From positions 1 to 15,429 of the forward strand of contig DMYW01000032.1 in the NCBI GenBank assembly GCA_003482455.1: a stretch of 15,429 nucleotides of DNA, read 5' to 3'. Positions 1-6,542 of this stretch are shown here, piece by piece. The position numbers were made by a program, and so were the translations under genes. Within the stretch, counting starts at the first letter, position 1. Every line of letters starts with the position of its first letter. This DNA is from Rheinheimera sp. Its GTDB lineage: Bacteria > Pseudomonadota > Gammaproteobacteria > Enterobacterales > Alteromonadaceae. A model generated the notes under the pieces. It was not told the DNA's origin. It ran no database searches and was given only the letters and a program-made list of their open reading frames with translations.

Positions 1-105
1 TGGCTTCGGCGACCAGAATTGTTAAATGCCCTGGCTCTGACTAAGGAGCAACGCAAACTTCTGGAAGAGTTCCAACAGGAACACCAGGCGTTGCAGCAAC
101 GATAG
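1..105 (+). CDS. trmD: tRNA (guanine-N1)-methyltransferase TrmD, C-terminal end only
   Basis: The first 105 bases read in frame from base 1 to a TAG stop and give 34 residues, beginning WLRRPELLNALALT. This matches the C-terminal tail of TrmD, where an RRP-E-LL-ALT pattern precedes a glutamine/glutamate-rich end. TrmD methylates N1 of G37 in tRNAs that carry G at position 36, using S-adenosylmethionine, and so prevents +1 frameshifting. The catalytic knot lies outside the window. The gene stops 26 bp before rplS on the same strand, which is the usual order of the rpsP-rimM-trmD-rplS operon. Identification rests on a short tail plus this neighbourhood. Confidence 0.85.
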   Translation, partial: WLRRPELLNALALTKEQRKLLEEFQQEHQALQQR

Positions 106-131
106 TTTATTCCAGGTAATGTGAGATTGTT

Positions 132-491
132 ATGAGCAAAATTAGCCAAAACATCATCAAAGAACTTGAAAACGAACAGCTGAAATCTGACGTTCCAGCG
201 TTCGGTCCAGGTGACACTGTGATTGTTCAAGTTAAAGTTAAAGAAGGCGACAAAACTCGTCTGCAGGCTTACGAAGGCGTAGTTATCGCCAAACGTAACC
301 GTGGTTTACACTCATCTTTCACTGTTCGTAAAATTTCGAACGGCGAAGGTGTTGAGCGTGTATTCCAAACGCACAGCCCAATGATTGACAGCATCACGCT
401 GAAACGTCGTGGTGCAGTACGCCGTGCCAAGCTTTACTACTTACGCGATCGTTCAGGTAAATCAGCGCGTATCCGCGAAAAGCTTAACTAA
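132..491 (+). CDS. rplS: 50S ribosomal protein L19
   Basis: The 119-residue product has the normal length of bacterial L19, which lies at the 30S-50S interface of the ribosome. Family landmarks are visible. The N-terminus is MSKISQNIIKELENEQ. A central FGPGDTV segment leads into the KVKEGDKTRLQAYEGVVI strand region. The C-terminus has ITLKRRGAVRRAKLYYLRD followed by a basic tail. It lies 26 bp after trmD and is probably co-transcribed with it. A purine-rich stretch precedes the ATG, but the ribosome binding site is not strong. The 3' end is followed within 6 bp by an intrinsic terminator, so rplS ends the operon. Confidence 0.98.
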   Translation: MSKISQNIIKELENEQLKSDVPAFGPGDTVIVQVKVKEGDKTRLQAYEGVVIAKRNRGLHSSFTVRKISNGEGVERVFQTHSPMIDSITLKRRGAVRRAKLYYLRDRSGKSARIREKLN

Positions 492-496
492 GCACG

Positions 497-525
497 AAAG
501 GCTGCCTCCGGGCAGCCTTTTTTTT
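497..525 (+). terminator. Rho-independent terminator after rplS
   Basis: A perfect 10-bp stem, AAAGGCTGCC / GGCAGCCTTT, with a TCCG loop is followed by a run of T. It begins six bases after the rplS stop and marks the end of the trmD-rplS transcript. Confidence 0.93.
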
Positions 526-939
526 GGATGCTATTTCGATGTTATTGCGTGGTTTCTTGGCTTCTGCATTCAGCAATTTCCAGCACCTCAGATAACTTTG
601 CAGCCAATGCACTGCAATCTTTGTGAGCACACATAACTGCTCACTGACGCAGATGATGCCTAACTGGCAAACCCATCGCTGCGCGCTTCACCCATTCTTT
701 GTTAACCAAATAGTCGCATTCTGCAGATTTAACCCAGCAGGTACGGCTGTTTTCACTCAACCTAAATGCGCTTCGGTTTCTCGTTGTGCTCACTGCAAGA
801 GTGGCAGTATTTAGCAGCTGCCGAAAATCTCAGCAATTGCTTGCTTTTCCTTTGGTTGACAGTTGTGTTGCCACAAAGCACTGTTAGTATGAAACAAAAG
901 GGCTGTCAGCTAGATGCCTAAAAGACAAGGATCGATCGA
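526..939. other. 414-bp stretch with no confident gene; possible decayed minus-strand coding remnants
   Basis: No intact gene of normal length is visible here. On the minus strand, three protein-like stretches follow each other in different frames. Frame one ends near 811 with QPKEKQAIAEIFGSC. Frame two (836 to 762) contains KYCHSCSEHNEKPKRI. Frame three (793 to 641) is a 50-codon GTG-started ORF containing RTCWVKSAECDYLVNKEWVK. After its TGA the same frame continues as MCAHKDCSALAAKLSEVLE and ends at a TAA at 542. The repeated Cys residues and charged, helix-like composition suggest a small cysteine-rich protein broken by frameshifts and a stop. Rare AGA/AGG codons and the absence of any recognised family argue for caution. 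The two plus-strand ORFs here are Cys- and Pro-rich and look like shadows. The right-hand end holds the exporter's 5' region. Confidence 0.3.
863..890 (+). promoter_or_regulatory. weak candidate promoter of the exporter gene
   Basis: TTGTGT (863-868) and TAGTAT (885-890) are separated by 16 bp and would start transcription about 40 bp before the GTG start. A perfect TTGACA lies at 856-861, but no good -10 sits at the right distance from it. The element is weak and is offered as the best candidate only. Confidence 0.22.
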
Positions 940-2166
940 GTGCAATCCACTGAATTTAATGAGAAAAGAAAATTTATCGTCAAACTTGGCAAAATGCTGC
1001 ATAAGTTTGGCACGCCGGCCTATCGGCTCGAAGCGCATCTGCAAGATGTCGCCAAGGACCTAAACGTCGGCGCGTCATTTGCTATCACACCCACGGTGCT
1101 GACCTTTGTGATCTGGGTGCCGGGTGAAGATGCCGAATATACGCATGTCGCGCGGGTGATGCCAGGTGACTTGGATTTAGGCTCTTTATCCCGTGCCGAC
1201 GAAGTGGTGGATGCGGTGCTAAAGCATCAGATGACGCTTAGAGAAGCCACCGAACGACTGAATGCTATAGCGACCATGCCCAATCCCTATTCACGCTGGG
1301 CCACCTTTTTAGCTTACGGCGCTGCCGGCGGTGCATTTGCGATGCTAATGCGTGCCAGTTGGCTGGATGTTGGCTACGCCACGGCATTGAGTTTGTTAGT
1401 GTACTTGTTTGTGTTGTGGGCTGAAAAAAGCCGGCGTGTCACACATATGCTAGAACCACTGGTCGCCATGACCTCTGCACTTGGCGCGACGGCGCTTGCT
1501 GCTTATGTCGACCCCCGTATTAATATTCCGATTGTCGTGCTATCGGCCATTATCGTGTTTATTCCGGGGCTTGCACTCACGCTGGGTTTTGCTGAAACCG
1601 CCGCGCGCCACTTAGTGTCCGGTACAGCCCGCATTGTCGACGCTGTGATGATCCTCTTTAAGTTGTACTTCGGTGCATTTTTAGGCATGGCGCTGGGTGA
1701 AAAATTGTTTGGGAAAGTCGACTATGTGGCAACGACCGCGGTTGACGCTTGGACAGCGTGGCTCGCTGTCGCCATTTTGTGTGGCTCCTTGGTCATTGTG
1801 TTTAGGGCACGGCGGAAACACATTAGCTGGGGTTTGATGTCCGGCTTTATCGCTTATGGCGCGAGTCAGCTTGGTGGCATCTACCTTGATTTGGCGTTAG
1901 GAGCCTTTGTCGGGGCATTTGCCGTTGGCGTGTATGGCAACTTGTTTACCCGGTTAATGAATGCTCCAGCCAGTATCGTCAGCTTGCAAGGTATGATAGT
2001 GCTGGTGCCTGGGTCGAAAACTTATATTGGATTGAACACCTTGATCTCGGGCGAACATATGGTTGCCACCGACCATTTAGGCCAGCAGACGTTTTTGATC
2101 TTAATGTCGTTAGTTGCAGGGTTTATTTTTGCCAACGTGGCGTTACCGCCGAAGAAAAGCTTGTAG
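940..2166 (+). CDS. threonine/serine exporter (ThrE/YjjP-YjjB type) membrane protein
   Basis: The 408-residue integral membrane protein fits the ThrE family. The soluble N-terminal part (about residues 10-110) has the HKFGTPAYRLEAHL and FAITPTVLTF segments typical of DUF1212. It is followed by about ten hydrophobic segments from residue 115 to the end. The first set (about 115-255) belongs to the YjjP-like half and the last set (about 270-405) to the YjjB/ThrE_2-like half, so both halves are in one chain. Characterised relatives export threonine and serine (Corynebacterium ThrE) or succinate (E. coli YjjPB), so the substrate here is open. The start is GTG, preceded by AAGG nine bases upstream. 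No ATG fits, because the conserved region begins at about residue 10. A bidirectional terminator follows. Confidence 0.85.
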   Translation: MQSTEFNEKRKFIVKLGKMLHKFGTPAYRLEAHLQDVAKDLNVGASFAITPTVLTFVIWVPGEDAEYTHVARVMPGDLDLGSLSRADEVVDAVLKHQMTLREATERLNAIATMPNPYSRWATFLAYGAAGGAFAMLMRASWLDVGYATALSLLVYLFVLWAEKSRRVTHMLEPLVAMTSALGATALAAYVDPRINIPIVVLSAIIVFIPGLALTLGFAETAARHLVSGTARIVDAVMILFKLYFGAFLGMALGEKLFGKVDYVATTAVDAWTAWLAVAILCGSLVIVFRARRKHISWGLMSGFIAYGASQLGGIYLDLALGAFVGAFAVGVYGNLFTRLMNAPASIVSLQGMIVLVPGSKTYIGLNTLISGEHMVATDHLGQQTFLILMSLVAGFIFANVALPPKKSL

Positions 2167-2192
2167 CGCTTGGAGGCTACCGACATCAATGC

Positions 2193-2216
2193 AAAAGGCC
2201 GCAGTGCGGCCTTTTT
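2193..2216. terminator. bidirectional intrinsic terminator between converging genes
   Basis: The stem AAAAGGCCGC / GCGGCCTTTT closes a 3-base loop and is flanked by A and T runs. It can therefore end the exporter transcript on the plus strand and the solute-binding protein transcript on the minus strand. It lies midway between the two converging stop codons. Confidence 0.9.
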
Positions 2217-2246
2217 GCTTAATCTGACAAAAGGCAATGTCAAGTA

Positions 2247-3020
2247 TTAAGGCACGCCGACGTTGTTTTTAAATTGCTCCGACCAATCGCCAACTATCTT
2301 CTGATAACGCCCATCTCGCTTCAATTGAGTTAATGCATTGCGCAGTTTAGCGACAACGTTTGGTGAAGTTTTTAAGCTACAGGCTAAATGGAAATCCAGC
2401 GGCAAATCGGGTAAATCCAACAATCGGCTGAATTGTTTGTCCGACATGCCGGCTTCATGCGCGCGATACTTCAAAATGGTGTCATTAACCAACACTAAAT
2501 CGATTTCTTGGGAGCGATTCACTAACACTTGCAACATAGAGTCGACTGTATCGAGTACGTATAACTCTTTGCCTTCGCGAAAGCCATGTTGCAATAAGTA
2601 GTGATGAGTAATGTCATCGCGTGTAACAGCAATCCTGTACTTACGCGCGTCTTCGAGCGACGTCAACGTGATATCTGTGCGGTTTTTTAACGCGTAAATA
2701 CCTGTGATGTTGTAGGACAAGGCGCCAACCCATTGGAATAGACGTTGGCGTTCCTCGCTTTTGGAAATTGAATAGATACAAACATCGGCGTCGCGCAGTG
2801 CTAGCTGATAGGCACGACTCCAGCTCTGAAATTCAATCTGATAAGGCTGGTCGGCTTCTTTAAATAGTTGTTGTACGACTTCGGTGGCAAATCCTCGTGG
2901 GCCGGCCGCTGTATTGATTTGATAAGGCGGTAGATGTTCCGTCACGATACGAATGTCGGTCGCTGAGCAAACCAGCGGCAGACAACAGGCGATCAGACTC
3001 CAGCTACGACGCAACCCCAT
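2247..3020 (-). CDS. periplasmic solute-binding protein, family 3 type (SBP_bac_3)
   Basis: The 257-residue protein begins with a signal peptide (basic MGLRR, hydrophobic stretch to residue 20, likely cleavage after CSA). Its mature start, TDIRIVTEHLPPYQI, is the classic first strand of family 3 solute-binding proteins. It continues with GFATEVVQQLF, the WSRAYQLAL segment and a DVCIYSISKSEERQRLFQWVG stretch typical of amino-acid-binding-like domains. A LIAC motif at residues 9-12 resembles a lipobox but sits too early in the hydrophobic core to be convincing. No ABC permease or ATPase gene is nearby, so it is an orphan. Many orphan members in gammaproteobacteria have no known ligand. It converges with the exporter and is divergent from aroF. 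Confidence 0.85.
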   Translation of the reverse strand: MGLRRSWSLIACCLPLVCSATDIRIVTEHLPPYQINTAAGPRGFATEVVQQLFKEADQPYQIEFQSWSRAYQLALRDADVCIYSISKSEERQRLFQWVGALSYNITGIYALKNRTDITLTSLEDARKYRIAVTRDDITHHYLLQHGFREGKELYVLDTVDSMLQVLVNRSQEIDLVLVNDTILKYRAHEAGMSDKQFSRLLDLPDLPLDFHLACSLKTSPNVVAKLRNALTQLKRDGRYQKIVGDWSEQFKNNVGVP

Positions 3021-3050
3021 AACAACCCGTCCTCAACATGATTCTGATTT

Positions 3051-3079
3051 ACTGTAACTTCAGTTCTGCATCTCGGCAA
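3051..3079 (-). promoter_or_regulatory. candidate promoter of the solute-binding protein gene
   Basis: On the minus strand, TTGCCG (3079-3074) and TACAGT (3056-3051) are separated by 17 bp and lie about 30 bp before the ATG. The spacing is ideal but the hexamers are only fair matches. Confidence 0.35.
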
Positions 3080-3207
3080 TTGTTTCAAGCAATCGCTTGG
3101 CCATTCGTTGGAAATTTTTATACTTTATGTGTGAGTGTAAATAATTATGTACTAAATAAATAAACTATTAGATGGCTTGCATTTAGCGTAAACATTGACA
3201 TTTGTCG

Positions 3208-3237
3208 TTGACATTCTATGTGTTGGTTTTTTATCAT
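3208..3237 (+). promoter_or_regulatory. sigma70 promoter of aroF-tyrA
   Basis: A perfect -35 TTGACA (3208-3213) and a -10 TATCAT (3232-3237, five of six consensus bases) are separated by 18 bp. Transcription would start near 3244, giving a leader of about 60 bases. A second TTGACATT lies 13 bp upstream (3195-3202) but has no good -10 of its own. Confidence 0.75.
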
Positions 3238-3246
3238 GCGACTGGT

Positions 3247-3285
3247 TGTAAATTGAATAATACGTGATGTACACATAAGTGTACA
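3247..3285 (+). promoter_or_regulatory. two TyrR-box-like operators downstream of the aroF promoter
   Basis: The perfect inverted repeat TGTACACATAAGTGTACA (3268-3285) has the geometry of a TyrR box, TGTAAA-N6-TTTACA, with one symmetrical change in each half. A weaker box, TGTAAA-N6-AATACG (3247-3264), lies upstream, with its centre 21 bp away, that is two helical turns. TyrR is the known regulator of aromatic biosynthesis genes in gammaproteobacteria and binds paired strong and weak boxes. Position just after the predicted transcription start fits repression. Which protein binds is inferred; the symmetry and spacing are seen directly. Confidence 0.55.
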
Positions 3286-3305
3286 ATTAGCGAGAGGCCC
3301 GAGCC

Positions 3306-4385
3306 ATGAGTAAAATTGTTGATGATTTGCGGATAGTCGCGGAAAAACCGCTAAGTCCGCCGTTAGTGTTAAAACGGGCGTTACCGCTGTCGGCGCAAGG
3401 TGCGTTGTTTGTGCAACAGTCTCGGCAGGATATTGCCAATATCATTCACGGTCGCGATAAACGCCTGTTGGTCGTTACAGGCCCATGCTCGATCCACGAC
3501 CCCGTGGCTGCGCTGGATTACGCACAGCGCCTCAAAGCCCTGCAAATTAAATACGCCGATTCCTTGTATATTGTGATGCGGGTGTATTTCGAAAAACCGC
3601 GTACCACTGTGGGCTGGAAGGGGTATATCAACGACCCGCATTTGGATGACTCGTTTGATTTGGAAACCGGGTTAACCCGTGGCCGCGAATTGTTGCTGCA
3701 GCTGGTGGAAATGCGCCTGCCAACAGCCACCGAAGCGCTGGACCCCATCAGTCCACAATACTTGTCTGATTTAATCGCCTGGGCTGCGATTGGCGCTCGT
3801 ACTGTCGAGAGCCAAACGCATCGCGAAATGGCCAGCGGCTTGTCGATGCCCGTAGGCTTTAAAAACGGCACTGACGGTAACTTGAACATTGCACTGAATG
3901 CGCTGCAATCCGCTGCCAGCCCGCATACCTTTATTGGTATCAACCAACGTGGTGAAGTGGCGCTGGTGCAAACGGCGGGCAATCCGGATGGTCATATCAT
4001 TCTGCGCGGCGGTGCCAAGCCCAATTATGATGCAGACAGCATCAATCAAGCGGCTGCAGCTCTGAAGAAACTGAATTTGCCACAAGCAATCGTGGTGGAT
4101 TGCAGTCACGGCAACTCCAATAAAGACCATAATCGCCAGCCGCTGGTGGCAGAGGCTGTAGTAGCGCAGCGTTTGCTTGGCAATAACGCCATTATCGGCT
4201 TGATGCTGGAAAGTCATATTCATGCAGGGCGGCAAGATATTGTCTGCGGCAAGGCGGAAAAATACGGTGTATCCGTGACCGACGCGTGTATCGATTGGGC
4301 GACGACGGAGCAGCTGCTCGCCGGCTTACATTCGCAAATGAAACAAGTGGTCGATGTGCCCAGTGCCGAAGGTGTTGTGGCATGA
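3306..4385 (+). CDS. aroF: 3-deoxy-7-phosphoheptulonate (DAHP) synthase, AroF (tyrosine-sensitive) type
   Basis: This enzyme condenses phosphoenolpyruvate and erythrose 4-phosphate into DAHP, the first step of the shikimate pathway. The 359-residue length is normal for the class I AroF/AroG/AroH family. All expected metal ligands sit at E. coli-like positions: Cys61 in GPCSIHDP, His268 in DCSHGNSNKD, Glu302 in LESHIH and Asp326 in VTDACI. Substrate residues Arg92 and Lys97 (MRVYFEKPRTTVGWKG), Arg165, Lys186 and Arg234 are also present. The segment GINQRGEVALVQTAGNPDGH resembles E. coli AroF rather than AroG, and the following tyrA gene supports the tyrosine-sensitive type. AGAGG lies eight bases before the ATG. 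The gene is preceded by a good promoter and TyrR-like boxes, and overlaps tyrA by ATGA. Confidence 0.95.
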   Translation: MSKIVDDLRIVAEKPLSPPLVLKRALPLSAQGALFVQQSRQDIANIIHGRDKRLLVVTGPCSIHDPVAALDYAQRLKALQIKYADSLYIVMRVYFEKPRTTVGWKGYINDPHLDDSFDLETGLTRGRELLLQLVEMRLPTATEALDPISPQYLSDLIAWAAIGARTVESQTHREMASGLSMPVGFKNGTDGNLNIALNALQSAASPHTFIGINQRGEVALVQTAGNPDGHIILRGGAKPNYDADSINQAAAALKKLNLPQAIVVDCSHGNSNKDHNRQPLVAEAVVAQRLLGNNAIIGLMLESHIHAGRQDIVCGKAEKYGVSVTDACIDWATTEQLLAGLHSQMKQVVDVPSAEGVVA

Positions 4386-5530
4386 GTGTGTCAACGTCGG
4401 CGCAAGCCGCATCCGCAGCGGAGCTTGCACCGCTGCGCCAGCAAATCGATGCGATTGACAGTCAATTGGTCGAGTTGCTGGCACGCCGAGCGCAAGTCAC
4501 GGCCGAAGTGGGGCGCGTCAAGCAGCAATATGCACTGCCTTTGTATGTGCCCGAACGTGAAGCGGCGCTTATCAAAGCGCGTCGCGACCAAGCGCTGCAA
4601 GCAGGCGTGTCGCCTGAATTGGTTGAGGATGTGCTGCGCCGCATCATGCGCGAGTCTTATTCGACGCAAGAAGCCGGATTTGTCTGCTGCAAAGAAGGTG
4701 GCGGCAAAGTCGTGGTGGTCGGTGGTGCTGGGGCGTTAGGTCAGCGCTTTGTCAGCTTGTTTCGACGCTCCGGTTATCAAGTGGCCGTGCTGGAAGCTGC
4801 AGACTGGCCGCATGCAGCAAGCTTAGTGCAGGATGCCAGCTTAGTGCTGATGGCAGTGCCCATTCATTTAACTGCTGAGCTTATCGCTAAGTTGCCAACG
4901 CTTCCTGGTGATTGCGTACTGGCCGATATCACCAGTATTAAAAGTCAGCCGCTTGCGGCGATGCTGGCTAAGCACAACGGGCCGGTACTTGGCTTGCACC
5001 CGATGTTTGGCCCAGATGTCAGCAATATCGTCAAACAAGTGGTGGTGCTGTGTCATGGACGCAACGAGTCGGGTTATCAATGGCTGATTAGTCAGTTGCG
5101 CGTCTGGGGTGCAGTACTTTGTGAGAAAACTGCGGCACAACATGACGAACTGATGCAGTTGATCCAAGCGATGCGTCACTTCTCGTCGTTGGTGTATGGC
5201 GTGCATCTGGCGGAAGAAGGCGCTGATTTGCAGCAATTGTTGCAGCTCAGTTCGCCAATTTATCGACTCGAGCTGGCGATGGTTGGCCGCTTGTTTGCGC
5301 AAAATGCCGAATTGTATGCCGACATTATGCTCAGTTCTGCCCAAGTGACAGGTTTATTGCAACGTTATCAGCACCGCTTTAACCAGCTGTCGCACCTGCT
5401 GGCAGCCAAAGACAAAGCGGGTTTAATGGCAGAGTTCGCTAAAGGCCAGCACTACTTTGGTGAACTCGCCGGTGAGTTTTTGCAAGAAAGTCGACGTTTA
5501 TTGCAAAAAGCAGCAGATGAGCGCAGTTAG
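4382..5530 (+). CDS. tyrA: bifunctional chorismate mutase / prephenate dehydrogenase (T-protein)
   Basis: The protein converts chorismate to prephenate and then, with NAD, to 4-hydroxyphenylpyruvate, the precursor of tyrosine. The chosen ATG overlaps the aroF stop (ATGA) and gives 382 residues, close to the 373 of E. coli TyrA. A longer reading from 4286 would lie inside aroF and adds unrelated sequence. An AroQ chorismate mutase domain fills about residues 12-95, with Arg19, Arg36 and Lys47 as likely active-site residues, and YVPEREA is conserved. The NAD fold follows with VVVVGGAGALG (110-120). The dehydrogenase His is in GLHPMFGPD (His206). SSPIYRLELAMVGRLFAQ matches the family closely. 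It is translationally coupled to aroF. Its stop codon lies in the loop of the terminator. Confidence 0.96.
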   Translation: MSVSTSAQAASAAELAPLRQQIDAIDSQLVELLARRAQVTAEVGRVKQQYALPLYVPEREAALIKARRDQALQAGVSPELVEDVLRRIMRESYSTQEAGFVCCKEGGGKVVVVGGAGALGQRFVSLFRRSGYQVAVLEAADWPHAASLVQDASLVLMAVPIHLTAELIAKLPTLPGDCVLADITSIKSQPLAAMLAKHNGPVLGLHPMFGPDVSNIVKQVVVLCHGRNESGYQWLISQLRVWGAVLCEKTAAQHDELMQLIQAMRHFSSLVYGVHLAEEGADLQQLLQLSSPIYRLELAMVGRLFAQNAELYADIMLSSAQVTGLLQRYQHRFNQLSHLLAAKDKAGLMAEFAKGQHYFGELAGEFLQESRRLLQKAADERS

Positions 5531-5541
5531 CTGCGCTTTTT
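5520..5541 (+). terminator. terminator overlapping the tyrA stop codon
   Basis: The stem AGCGCAG / CTGCGCT (7 bp) closes the loop TTAG and is followed by TTTT. The tyrA stop codon TAG is in the loop, so the upstream arm is coding sequence for the last residues of TyrA. Confidence 0.78.
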
Positions 5542-5628
5542 CTGCATGTTCAGTGTGACGTGTCGTGCGGCAATGAAACGCTTGGCAAGTTCGCAGCACT
5601 TCCATACACTGGGATTTTGCCGGTAGGA

Positions 5629-6351
5629 ATGGTTGTGCTGCGTCGGTTTTTCCAGATAATTCTGCAAGTTGTCAGATGGCTGACGGTGGTCGCCTTGTCT
5701 GCCGTGTTGCTGTTTGCCTATGTGCCTGTACCCTACACAGGTGTGATGTTGCAACGCCAGCTGGAAGCTTTCTCGAGCCCAGGATCTTACCACGCCAAAC
5801 ACGACTGGGTTCCAATCGAGCAAATCTCGCTGCATATGCAACAAGCCGTAGTGACCTCGGAAGATCAACGGTTTATTCAGCATGTGGGCTTTGACTTTGA
5901 CGCCATCAAAAAGGCTTGGAGTTTTAACCAAAAAACCAAGAGCAAACGGGTACGTGGTGCGTCAACCATTAGTCAACAAACGGCAAAAAATGTGTTTTTA
6001 TGGACAGGCCGCAGCTGGCTACGCAAAGGTCTCGAATCGGGCTTTACCCTGTTGATAGAAGGAGCCTGGGGCAAGCAGCGCATCCTTGAAGTCTATTTGA
6101 ACAGCATCGAGTTTGGTGACGGCATTTTTGGTGTCGAAGCCGCGGCGCAGCATTTCTTCGGTATTCCTGCCGCTAAACTGAACAAACAACAAGCGGCATT
6201 ATTGGCTGCTGTATTACCCAATCCGCATCGATTTCGCGTTGATGCGCCTTCGGCATATGTCAAAAAGCGCCAAGCCTGGATATTACGTTACATGTCAAAG
6301 CTGGTGCCAATTGATGACCAACTTGATGATTTAGAAGACGAAGAGCCGTAA
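5629..6351 (+). CDS. mtgA: monofunctional biosynthetic peptidoglycan transglycosylase
   Basis: MtgA polymerises lipid II into glycan strands on the outer face of the inner membrane, without a transpeptidase domain. The product from the ATG at 5629 has 240 residues, near the 242 of E. coli MtgA. One N-terminal membrane anchor spans about residues 10-30. The GT51 motifs follow: VVTSEDQRFIQHVGFD with catalytic Glu78, RGASTISQQTAKNVFLW, RKGLESG, KQRILEVYLNSIEFGDGIFGVEAAAQ and LLAAVLPNP. The frame is open from GTG 5560. TAGGA ends directly against the ATG at 5629 and is six bases before GTG 5635, so the true start may be 5635. No terminator is evident after it, and the next gene starts 191 bp later. 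Confidence 0.93.
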   Translation: MVVLRRFFQIILQVVRWLTVVALSAVLLFAYVPVPYTGVMLQRQLEAFSSPGSYHAKHDWVPIEQISLHMQQAVVTSEDQRFIQHVGFDFDAIKKAWSFNQKTKSKRVRGASTISQQTAKNVFLWTGRSWLRKGLESGFTLLIEGAWGKQRILEVYLNSIEFGDGIFGVEAAAQHFFGIPAAKLNKQQAALLAAVLPNPHRFRVDAPSAYVKKRQAWILRYMSKLVPIDDQLDDLEDEEP

Positions 6352-6494
6352 AGATCTGCAAGATTTGCCTGTAAAATCAGCACCAGCCGTGTACTTTAGT
6401 AAAAAAATACTGGGCGCGGCAGCGTGAAATCTGTATCTTAAGGCCGGCCATGTTCTGTGGAAGGCGTTTTTTTGCCAAGAACAACAAAGGCCAT

Positions 6495-6519
6495 TGCAAT
6501 GCCAATTGCACACTATAAC
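6495..6519 (+). promoter_or_regulatory. candidate promoter and inverted-repeat operator of the alanine symporter gene
   Basis: A -10-like TATAAC (6514-6519) lies 23 bp before the symporter ATG. Immediately upstream, TGCAAT-GCCA-ATTGCA (6495-6510) is a perfect 6-bp inverted repeat filling the usual -35/spacer region, and no good -35 hexamer is present. The arrangement suggests a promoter controlled by a bound dimer. The identity of the regulator cannot be told. Confidence 0.35.
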
Positions 6520-6542
6520 TAGAACATCCGAGGAATGTACCA

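Noticed and set aside
409..814. Two plus-strand ORFs (409-636 and 623-814) in and after rplS
   Set aside because: The first overlaps the conserved end of rplS and runs through its terminator. The second is Cys/His/Pro-rich without a ribosome binding site. Neither resembles a known protein, and the minus strand reads better here.
3009..3020. Lipoprotein signal in the solute-binding protein (LIAC at residues 9-12)
   Set aside because: The cysteine would come too early, inside the hydrophobic core, and a standard cleavage site (CSA) follows at residue 20.
3267..3278. Tiny leader ORF (Met-Tyr-Thr-stop) in the aroF leader, as a possible attenuator
   Set aside because: It has one Tyr codon only, no ribosome binding site, and no terminator/antiterminator hairpins; it falls inside the inverted repeat by chance.
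3518..4235. Long minus-strand ORFs opposite aroF
   Set aside because: They lie entirely within a well-conserved gene, have no ribosome binding site, and have compositions typical of antisense frames.
4386..4739. 117-residue plus-strand ORF inside tyrA
   Set aside because: It is an Arg/Cys-rich shifted frame of the chorismate mutase region; the tyrA frame matches the family throughout.
6352..6542. Glycine riboswitch before the alanine symporter gene
   Set aside because: None of the conserved glycine aptamer segments was seen in these 191 bases on the plus strand.
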